From: Deltaproteobacteria bacterium
GTDB lineage: Bacteria; Desulfobacterota; Anaeroferrophillalia; Anaeroferrophillales; Anaeroferrophillaceae
NCBI GenBank assembly: GCA_019306045.1
Contig: JAFDMG010000001.1
Span: 1 to 32,470 of the forward strand
DNA: 32,470 nucleotides
Reading direction: 5' to 3'
Shown: one piece after another, positions 11,907 through 19,696 of the stretch
How positions within the stretch are numbered: position 1 is the first letter of the stretch
Layout: each line of letters begins with the position of its first letter
Made by a program: the position numbers and the translations under genes
The notes under the pieces: generated by a model
The model's input: the letters and a program-made list of their open reading frames with translations, nothing else
What the model was told of the DNA's origin: nothing
The model's database searches: none

Positions 11907-13859
11907 TCAGCCGACGGCAATGGTCGCCACCCGGTAACAGCGCAGGCAGCGGTCCGCCTCGGCCATCGCCTCCTGGGGCGAAAAGCCCTGTTCTACCTCG
12001 TCGAAGGTATATTTCCGGGTATCGGGCGGCAACATTTTCAGCTGGTAGCGGGGCCGGCCGCCGATGAAGCCGATCTCTTCCTGGGGATCGTAAACCTTCA
12101 CCTGGGAGAAGAACTTGTCGAAATAATCGTTTTCGGTGGCCACCAGCGGCTCGTCGTTGATAAACTTGTCGATGTTGAACGCCGCCTTGCGGCCGCCGGC
12201 ACAGGCGGTAATCAGGGCCCCGGGACCGGTTTCGCAGTCGCCGGCGGAAAAAATCTTCGGGTTTTCCGTCTGCTTGGTGTCCTCGTTGACGACGATGGTG
12301 TGCCAGCGGGTGGTCTTGACATTATCGACGCCCTCGAGCAGGGAGAGATCGATGGTCTGGCCGATGGCCGGCACCACGATGTCGCAGTCGATGACAAACT
12401 CCGAACCTTCCACCGGCTCCGGCCGCCGGCGGCCGGACTCGTCCGGTTCCCCCAGCTGCATCTTGATGCATTCGAGGCCGACCACTTTGCCGTTCTCGGC
12501 CAGCACCTTGATGGGCTGGGTGAGAAAATGGAAGTTGACCTTTTCTTCCTTGGCGTCGTGAATTTCCACGTCGTCAGCCGGCATCTCCTTTTCCGTCCGC
12601 CGGTAGACCAGGTTGACGTCTTCCTTGCCGATGCGGAAGGAACAGCGGACACAGTCAATGGCCACGTTGCCGCCGCCGACCACCACCACTTTCTTGCCTT
12701 CGGGATAGGGATCGATGCCGCTGTTGATGTCCAGCAGGTACTTGACCCCGGGGATGAAACCCTGGTAGCCGGCGTCCTCGCCCTCCACCCGCATGGAAGA
12801 ACTCAGGTGGGCGCCGATGGCGACGAAAACGGCGTCAAAGTCGGCCTCCAGCTGCGACAGCTTGACATCCTTGCCCACCTCGGTGTTGTAATGGATGGTG
12901 ACCCCCAGCTTCTGGATCATCTCCACCTCGTGGCGCAGGATCTGCCGCGGCAGGCGGTAGTCGGGAATGCCGACCGCCGACATGCCGCCCGGCTCGCCCA
13001 GACGCTCGTAAATCGTTACCTGGTGTCCCTTGCGGGCCAGGTGATAGGCGCAGGTGACCCCGGCCGGCCCGGCGCCGACGATGGCCACCTTGCCGGTCTT
13101 TGCCGACGGCACCACCTGGTATTCGGGCTCCCGCCCGTGGTCCAGCTCGTAGTCGGCGACGAAGCGCTTGAGAAATTTTATGGAAATGGCTTCATCCAGG
13201 TTGGCCCGCCGGCAGTGCTCCTCGCAAGGCCGGACGCAGACCCGGCCGACGACGCCGGGCAGGGGCAGGCGTTCGCGGATCACCTCCAGGGACTCCTGGA
13301 ACTTGCCTTCCTTGATGCACTCGACGTAGGTGGGAATATCCAGGTGGATCGGGCAGGCATCCATGCAGGGAGCGGTCAGGCGTGAACGGTACTTGCCGGC
13401 CGGCACGGCGGCGCCCCCGGCGGCGGCGGCGAAATCATCGGCAAAATGTTCCAGGGCATGCAGCAGGGGCAGCGGTCCCGACTGGCCGATGTTGCACTTG
13501 GAAGACTCGCTGATTGACTCGGCCAGGCCGGCGATCAGCTCCAGGTCCGCCGGCCGGCCCTGGCCCCGGCACAGGCGGCCGAGGGTATCGGCAATCACCC
13601 GGGTGCCGATGCGGCACAGGAAGCACTTGCCGCAGGACTGCTGCTGGACCTCTTCCATGTAGGTGCGGCAGAGATCGACGACATTAACCTCGGCAGAACG
13701 CAGCACGATGCCGTACCAGCCGATCAACGCCTTGATCTCCTCGTCCTGCTGAAAATATTCCGGCAACGAAACTTTGCCAACCGTTTCAAAATCCTGGGGT
13801 TCCTTGCCGCGGTTATCCACGACTTCGCCGCCCCAGGAGCTGAAAAGTATCTCTGCCAT
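11907..13859 (-). CDS. NuoF C-terminal-like [4Fe-4S] domain fused to glutamate synthase small subunit/NfnB-like NAD(P)H oxidoreductase
   Basis: Start MAEILFSSWGG... (track 11907-13883). SCGKCFLCRIGT resembles the NuoF CGKC..CREGT cluster motif; then CMDACPIHLDIPTYV...GRVCVRPCEEHCRR (GltD-type FeS), VAIVGAGPAGVTCAYHLARKGHQVTIYE (FAD), VVVVGGGNVAIDCVRCSFRIG...VYRRTEKEMPA (NADPH-type Rossmann), ...IFSAGDCETGPGALITACAGGRKAA. No NuoF FMN/NADH domain. Confidence 0.9.
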   Translation of the reverse strand: MAEILFSSWGGEVVDNRGKEPQDFETVGKVSLPEYFQQDEEIKALIGWYGIVLRSAEVNVVDLCRTYMEEVQQQSCGKCFLCRIGTRVIADTLGRLCRGQGRPADLELIAGLAESISESSKCNIGQSGPLPLLHALEHFADDFAAAAGGAAVPAGKYRSRLTAPCMDACPIHLDIPTYVECIKEGKFQESLEVIRERLPLPGVVGRVCVRPCEEHCRRANLDEAISIKFLKRFVADYELDHGREPEYQVVPSAKTGKVAIVGAGPAGVTCAYHLARKGHQVTIYERLGEPGGMSAVGIPDYRLPRQILRHEVEMIQKLGVTIHYNTEVGKDVKLSQLEADFDAVFVAIGAHLSSSMRVEGEDAGYQGFIPGVKYLLDINSGIDPYPEGKKVVVVGGGNVAIDCVRCSFRIGKEDVNLVYRRTEKEMPADDVEIHDAKEEKVNFHFLTQPIKVLAENGKVVGLECIKMQLGEPDESGRRRPEPVEGSEFVIDCDIVVPAIGQTIDLSLLEGVDNVKTTRWHTIVVNEDTKQTENPKIFSAGDCETGPGALITACAGGRKAAFNIDKFINDEPLVATENDYFDKFFSQVKVYDPQEEIGFIGGRPRYQLKMLPPDTRKYTFDEVEQGFSPQEAMAEADRCLRCYRVATIAVG

Positions 13860-13913
13860 CAGCCCACTCCCATTTCCTGACAATATTGAAAACTAGCTAT
13901 CTGTCAACGTCGG

Positions 13914-15086
13914 TTAACGGTCGATCTCTCCCAGAACAATATCAATGCTGCCGATGATGGCGATGACATCGGCAATCATGTGACCAACGATCATCTTCGG
14001 CAAGGCGCTGGTCAGGATGTAACATGGGGAACGGATCTTCATCCGGTAGGGATGTTCACTGCCGTCCCCGACCAGGTAGAAGCCCAGCTCGCCCTTCGAA
14101 CCCTCCACCGAGGCGTAAACCTCGCCCTCGGGGGCGTGCGGTCCTTCGCACTGAATCTTGAACCGCCGGATCAAGGCGGAAATGTCTTCCATCACTGCGC
14201 CGAGGTCGGGATTGGCCACCCAGGGATTGTCCACGTTGACCGGTCCCTCGGGCAGGTTCTCGATGGCCTGGTCGATGATGTTGATCGACTGCTTGAACTC
14301 CTCCATGCGCACCAGGTAGCGGTCGTAGACGTCGCCGACCTCGCCCACCGGCACCTGGAAATCGAAGTCATCGTAGCTGCTGTAGGGGCGGACCTTGCGC
14401 AGGTCATAGGGGACCCCGGAACCCCGGAGACTGGGACCGGTGAAGCCGAAATTGACCGCGTCCTCGGCGGAAACCTTGCCGACCCCCATGGTCCGCTTGC
14501 GCCAGATGATATTGTCGGTCAGCAGGGTGTGGTAGCCGTCGATGGCGGTGGGAAACCACTTGACGAAGTCGCGGACAAACTTGATGAAATCCGGGGTGAT
14601 GTCCTTGGCCAGGCCGCCAACCCGCAGGTAGGAGGGGGTCAACCGGTAGCCGGAGGCCTCCTCGTTGATGTTCATGATCATTTCGCGATCACGGAAAGTG
14701 TAGAAAACGACGGTCATGGCGCCGATATCGAGGGCATGGGAACCCAGCCACAGGTGGTGCCCCATGATCCGGGCCAGCTCGCCCATGATCACCCTGATGT
14801 ACTGCGCCCTTTTCGGCACCTCGATTCCCAGCAGCTTTTCCACCGCCAGGCAGTAGCCGAGGTTGTTCAGGGAAGCGGCCGTATAGTCCAGCCGGTCGGT
14901 AAGGGGAATTACCTGCTGAAAATTCATGCCTTCAGCGATCTTTTCGATTCCCCGATGCAGCTGGCCGACGTGCGGCGTCGCCTTGACAATAACTTCGCCG
15001 TCCAGCTCGAGCACGATCCGCAGCACCCCGTGGGTCGCCGGATGGTGTGGTCCCATATTGAGGGTCAATGTTTTGCCTTCAGCCAT
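13914..15086 (-). CDS. nuoD: NADH-quinone oxidoreductase subunit D
   Basis: MAEGKTLTLNMGPHHPATHGVLRIVLELDGEVI...HVGQLHRGIEKIAEGMNFQQVIPLTDRLDYTAA typical NuoD (track 13914-15104). Confidence 0.97.
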   Translation of the reverse strand: MAEGKTLTLNMGPHHPATHGVLRIVLELDGEVIVKATPHVGQLHRGIEKIAEGMNFQQVIPLTDRLDYTAASLNNLGYCLAVEKLLGIEVPKRAQYIRVIMGELARIMGHHLWLGSHALDIGAMTVVFYTFRDREMIMNINEEASGYRLTPSYLRVGGLAKDITPDFIKFVRDFVKWFPTAIDGYHTLLTDNIIWRKRTMGVGKVSAEDAVNFGFTGPSLRGSGVPYDLRKVRPYSSYDDFDFQVPVGEVGDVYDRYLVRMEEFKQSINIIDQAIENLPEGPVNVDNPWVANPDLGAVMEDISALIRRFKIQCEGPHAPEGEVYASVEGSKGELGFYLVGDGSEHPYRMKIRSPCYILTSALPKMIVGHMIADVIAIIGSIDIVLGEIDR

Positions 15087-15107
15087 CGTTTTTCCCCAAA
15101 TCAACTG

Positions 15108-15620
15108 TTACAATACTTCGATTGTATCCGGATCCCATTTCTTGTCAAAATCCTTCCCTTCCACCGGGAACTCCTTGCGCAGCGGATGCCCCTCGAAGCC
15201 GTCCCAGGTCAGGATGCGGCGCAGGTCGGGATGATCGGCAAAACGGATGCCCATCAGGTCGTAGACCTCCCGCTCGGCCCACATGGCGGCATGCCAGATG
15301 CCGGTCACCGTCGGCACTTCGGGAACTTCCAGCTCATCGGCCACCGGCACCTTGACCAGCAGGCGGTGCAGATGGGTGGTCGAAACCAGGACGTAAACGA
15401 CCTCGAAACGGGGTTTGCGGCGCCGCTGCGAGTTGTCGATGCTGAGGACGTCGATGAGCAAATCGAAAGCCAGCTGCTCATCGTCATGGAGAAACCGCAT
15501 GACATCCAGCAAAGCTTCCGCCTTGATCACCAGCTGCAGGTCGTCGCAGCACTCCTGTTCGGCCAGCACGGCGTCGCCAAACTTGCCCTTGACAGTTTCA
15601 GCTATTTTTGCGTTTTCCAT
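15108..15620 (-). CDS. nuoC: NADH-quinone oxidoreductase subunit C
   Basis: ...WHAAMWAEREVYDLMGIRFADHPDLRRILTWDGFEGHPLRKEFPV typical NuoC. Confidence 0.96.
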   Translation of the reverse strand: MENAKIAETVKGKFGDAVLAEQECCDDLQLVIKAEALLDVMRFLHDDEQLAFDLLIDVLSIDNSQRRRKPRFEVVYVLVSTTHLHRLLVKVPVADELEVPEVPTVTGIWHAAMWAEREVYDLMGIRFADHPDLRRILTWDGFEGHPLRKEFPVEGKDFDKKWDPDTIEVL

Positions 15621-15645
15621 CGGCAATCACCTGTCCGCTGCCTGA

Positions 15646-16140
15646 TTATTCATCCACGTCAGGAAGCATGTCAAAACGTTCGGTCTTGATCTTGGCCTGC
15701 AGCTTCATCAGGCTGGCCAGCAGCGCCTCGGGGCGCGGCGGGCAGCCGGGAACGTAGACGTCCACCGGGATGATCTGGTCGACCCCCTGGACAACGGCGT
15801 AGCTCTTGAAAACGCCGCCGCAGGAAGCGCAGGCGCCCATGGCGATCACCCACTTGGGTTCGGTCATCTGGGCGTAGATCCGCTTGACCATGACCGACAT
15901 TTTCTTGGTCAGCGTCCCGGCGACGATCATCAGGTCAGACTGACGCGGGGAAGGACGGAAAACCTCGGAACCAAACCTTGCGATGTCATAGCTTGCCAAA
16001 CTGGTAGCCATCATCTCCAAGGCGCATCAGGCCAGACCGAAGGTACAGGGCCAGATCGAATTGCTCCGCCCCCAGTTTACCAGCGCGTTCAGGTTGGTAA
16101 CCAGGAAGCCTTCGCCTTTCAAGCCACTCTCTATTCCCAT
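15646..16140 (-). CDS. nuoB: NADH-quinone oxidoreductase subunit B with an in-frame TGA (16027-16029) at the first Cys of the conserved CC motif; candidate selenoprotein or disrupted by a nonsense/sequence error
   Basis: From ATG at 16140: [37 protein letters not shown]-[TGA][43 protein letters not shown]...[39 protein letters not shown]. Same frame on both sides of the TGA; total 164 codons, normal NuoB length. Track shows only the fragments 15646-16020 and 16027-16359. Confidence 0.85.
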
Positions 16141-16487
16141 TCCAACGCTCCCTTTTTCCAGACATAGACATAGCAGATGAACAGAATAAGCATGAAAACC
16201 AGCATCTCCACGAAGCCGAAGACGCCCAGCTTGCGATAGTGAACCGCCCAGGGATACATGAAAACGCATTCCAGGTCGAAAACCAGGAACAGCAGGGCCA
16301 CGACATAGTACTTGATCGGCGTCGGGGCGTAGGTCACCCCTTCCGTCGGCATGCCGCACTCGTAGGTTTCCCTTTTGACCTTGAAACGCCGGCGGGGCCC
16401 CAGGGCTGTGGAAAGAACCACGGCAAAAACGCCAAAGCCGATGCCAACCAGCATCATCACCAGTACGGGAACATAGTTAATCAGCAT
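16131..16487 (-). CDS. nuoA: NADH-quinone oxidoreductase subunit A
   Basis: 118 aa; ...[45 protein letters not shown]... typical NuoA; overlaps the nuoB start by 10 nt. Confidence 0.95.
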   Translation of the reverse strand: MLINYVPVLVMMLVGIGFGVFAVVLSTALGPRRRFKVKRETYECGMPTEGVTYAPTPIKYYVVALLFLVFDLECVFMYPWAVHYRKLGVFGFVEMLVFMLILFICYVYVWKKGALEWE

Positions 16488-16599
16488 TTTCCGCCCTCAC
16501 ATCCAGTTTTAGCTCTGCCTGGCCGGGCCAGGTTCACGATGGTACAAGTTTGTTAAGCCGGGATAATTATCTTGTGAAGGTTTTTATTAAAACGGTGAA

Positions 16600-16628
16600 T
16601 TTATATCTGAGGGCAACCCCCTTGTCAA
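16600..16628 (-). promoter_or_regulatory. Sigma70-type promoter of the nuo operon
   Basis: Minus strand TTGACA (16628-16623), 17-nt spacer AGGGGGTTGCCCTCAGA, TATAAA (16605-16600); predicted leader of about 105 nt before nuoA. Confidence 0.75.
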
Positions 16629-17167
16629 GGGAAAAAAAGCAAAACATATTGTCGACCAGCCACAAAAAGTAGCTGTTTTTTCTGGATAAAAAACATCATC
16701 TCTAGGCTGTTTCCAGGTAAAGGTCGTGATATTAATACTTTTCCCGCCAACCTGCCCCCGGAAATCCCGGGCCGGCGCCGCCGGGAATTAAAATCATGAG
16801 TTATTTACATATATTAATGGTACAATCGGGTATTGTTGCGACCGCCCTGCCGGTTTACCGGGCTGTTCCCGGCTGCCGATGCCGCCGCGCCCGGGGACGG
16901 CGCTTCCCGGACAAACCGCTCTCCGGCCGGAGGTTTTACCCCCCCCGCCAAAATTGCCTGAACAACCGGGAAAAAACGGCCGGCAGACACCCGGTTTTGC
17001 ATACAGTATATATTATTAACCTGTTGAATTTCTTCAAATTTTCTTGCATTGGCCAAGATTTTGTGCTATGTGCAAAATCCCACTAAAGATCGGTCTATTG
17101 ACATATTTCTATTAAAAGATAAGTAAATTACTAAGATTATTATAAATTTCTACTCTTTAAGGAGGAC

Positions 17168-19396
17168 ATGGAGATGTCACACATCAGGAAAATGTGGCAG
17201 CTGCTGGTGGATTTCCTGCGCGATTTCATCGGGGAAGCCGTCAGGGGCACCAAACAGCACTGGAAAGGCATTGCCATCTTTACCGCGGTGGCTTTTGTTT
17301 GTTTCATCATTTTAATCGCCCTGCTGCTCAAGGCCACCGCCAGCTACAAGTTCTGCGGCATGTGCCACAACATGGACATCTATATCCAGTCCTGGAAGGA
17401 ATCGACCCACAAGAACGTCAGTTGCCTCGAATGCCACTTCGAACCAGGGGTCTGGGGTGAATTGAAGGGCAAGTGGAAGGCCCAGACTCACGTGGTGATG
17501 AAAATCACCGGCACCGCCCCGCCCCGCCCGCACACTGAAATCAGCGATGCCAGCTGCCTGCGGGAAGGCTGCCATTCCCTCGACAAGCTCCGTGAAAGCT
17601 CCATCACCTATAAAGGGGTGGCTTTCAGCCACGGCACCCACCTGGACGAACTGCGCCGCGGCAAAAAACTGAAATGTGTCAGCTGCCACTCCCAAATTGT
17701 GCAGGGCAAGCACCTGACCGTTACTGAAACCACCTGTTTCACCTGCCATTTCTACCAGAAAGAAGAACACCCCGAAATGGCCGACTGCCAGCTGTGCCAT
17801 GTCAAGACCAAGGTGAAGCTGTTCATCGACGCCAACAAGAACCTGCCTTTCAAGCACCGGGAATACCTGGACCGCAAGGTTTCCTGCCGCCAGTGCCATT
17901 TTGACATCATTGCCGGCGACGGCCACCTGAAAGACAACATCTGCGTCCAGTGCCACGCCGAGCCGAAGATCCTGCGCAGCAAGTATGACAGCGAACACAT
18001 CCACATGAACCACGTCACCCTGCACAAGGTGGAGTGCTTCCGCTGTCACGCCGTCATTCAGCACTTTATTCCCCGGCCGGCCGACAGTCCGGTCCCCGGC
18101 AAGCAGATCCAGCGCACCGAACTGACCGGCTACCATTACGACACCAACTGCATCAAGTGCCACGCCTTGGATCAGCATGACAACAAGCGCCTGATGTTCA
18201 TGGGCAAGGGGGCATCCGACCTGCCCGATCTGCCCAGCCGCATGTACCTGGCCCATCTCGACTGCGCCAGCTGCCATGTCAAGCTTTCCGAAACCGACGG
18301 GGTTTTCCGGGGCATTAAGCGCGATGGCTTCGAGGAGATCATCAAGTCCTGCTCCGACTGTCACGGACCGGGATACGACGACATGGCCAAGCACTGGAAG
18401 AAACTGCTGACCAAGCAGATCGAGCTGACCAAAAGCGCTCTGCTGAATGCCCGCAACCAGCTGGCCGCCCACAAGAAATCGCCCAGCTACGAACAGGCCT
18501 CACTGCTGATCGAGCAGGCCGGCAAGAACCTGCGGTTTACCATCCACGGCAAGGGACTGCACAACATCGACTACGCCCTGAAGCTGCTGGCGGACAGCCG
18601 GGAAAAGGTGGAAAAATCCCTGGCGCTGATCACTCCCGGCTACCAGGCCAAAAAGATCACCTCACCTTCGGGCTGCACGACCCTCTGCCACAGTTGCGTC
18701 GAGTGCATCGAGACCAAGCCGGTGCCCTTTGGCAACGTGGAATTCCCCCACGACGTTCACGTCAGCGATGAGGGGCTGGCCTGCCTTGACTGCCACAGCC
18801 CCCGCAGTCGGCACGGGGAAACCTATCTGAAAAACTGCAACGAGTGCCACCATGGCAGCGGCGCCGGCGCCGTCCAGTGTGAAGACTGCCACGTGGCCAC
18901 CTACAACCTTTACCACGGCCAGAACGGCTGCGACGAAATCAGCTGTGACGTTCAGGGCAAGCCCAACCCGATGGTCAAGGAAGTCAAATGCGCCGAATGC
19001 CACGTCCAGGTCACCGAGGGCGACCAGGCCACCGTGGACGGCATCAAGCAGACCTGCGTCGACTGTCATGACGACAGCTATGCCGCCATGGTGGACGACT
19101 GGGAAAAGCAAGCCAAGGCCATGAACCTGGAGAAGCTGCGGGCAGACTTGGAGGAGATCCAGCAGATGGTACTGCTGGCGATCAGGAACGGCCAGTACAC
19201 CTACGATGCCCAGGACCTGATCAACAATGCCGACAAGAACCTGACCCAGCTGGAGAAGGGCAACCCCATCCACAACCTCAAGTTCTCCAGCGAACTGGTC
19301 AGCAAGGTGCAGTACCTGCTGAGCCTGGCCAGGGAAAAACTGCAGCGGCACTCGACGATCAAAACCCTCCAGGAAGGGGAGTACATCTCCAAGTAA
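17168..19396 (+). CDS. NapC/NirT-type membrane-anchored large multiheme c-type cytochrome (742 aa)
   Basis: N-terminal TM helix then FCGMCHNMDIYIQSWKESTHKNVSCLECHFEPG (NapC/NirT-like). I count 16 CxxCH plus CLREGCH and CTTLCH variants. RBS AAGGAGG upstream. Confidence 0.9.
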   Translation: MEMSHIRKMWQLLVDFLRDFIGEAVRGTKQHWKGIAIFTAVAFVCFIILIALLLKATASYKFCGMCHNMDIYIQSWKESTHKNVSCLECHFEPGVWGELKGKWKAQTHVVMKITGTAPPRPHTEISDASCLREGCHSLDKLRESSITYKGVAFSHGTHLDELRRGKKLKCVSCHSQIVQGKHLTVTETTCFTCHFYQKEEHPEMADCQLCHVKTKVKLFIDANKNLPFKHREYLDRKVSCRQCHFDIIAGDGHLKDNICVQCHAEPKILRSKYDSEHIHMNHVTLHKVECFRCHAVIQHFIPRPADSPVPGKQIQRTELTGYHYDTNCIKCHALDQHDNKRLMFMGKGASDLPDLPSRMYLAHLDCASCHVKLSETDGVFRGIKRDGFEEIIKSCSDCHGPGYDDMAKHWKKLLTKQIELTKSALLNARNQLAAHKKSPSYEQASLLIEQAGKNLRFTIHGKGLHNIDYALKLLADSREKVEKSLALITPGYQAKKITSPSGCTTLCHSCVECIETKPVPFGNVEFPHDVHVSDEGLACLDCHSPRSRHGETYLKNCNECHHGSGAGAVQCEDCHVATYNLYHGQNGCDEISCDVQGKPNPMVKEVKCAECHVQVTEGDQATVDGIKQTCVDCHDDSYAAMVDDWEKQAKAMNLEKLRADLEEIQQMVLLAIRNGQYTYDAQDLINNADKNLTQLEKGNPIHNLKFSSELVSKVQYLLSLAREKLQRHSTIKTLQEGEYISK

Positions 19397-19421
19397 AACC
19401 TGGAACTCATTTAACACCAAC

Positions 19422-19454
19422 AAAAAAGGACGGCCTGACAGCCGTCCTTTTTTT
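19422..19454 (+). terminator. Rho-independent (probably bidirectional) terminator between convergent genes
   Basis: AAAAAAGGACGGC-CTGACA-GCCGTCCTTTTTTT. Confidence 0.85.
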
Positions 19455-19696
19455 GTCCCGATTTTCCCTGGCCCGGTCGGCAACCGCCAAAGGCCACCCG
19501 CCCCCGGATAGCAGAAAGCGGAAAAGCCAATCCTGCCTTTTTCCCGGCACCGCCAGGGCCGGCAGCCATCCAGGCCGCGCCGACCGGCACGCCGCTTTTT
19601 CCTCGCCGGCAGCGCCGCCGCCAAGCCGGAATTCGTTGTCCCGGCCGGGGCGACACCGGCCTTCTGCCGAGGTAATTTACCCGGCGGCCGGCAACC

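Noticed and set aside
15986-16306. Minus-strand 106-aa ORF overlapping nuoA/nuoB
   Set aside because: Alternate-frame artefact created by the TGA split in nuoB; no homology recognised.
17098-17126. Sigma70 promoter for the large cytochrome based on TTGACA at 17098
   Set aside because: The -35 is perfect, but no convincing -10 lies at 16-18 nt spacing, so it was not called.
17312-18472. Minus-strand 386-aa ORF
   Set aside because: Antisense of the multiheme cytochrome; the plus-strand frame has 16 CxxCH motifs and an RBS.
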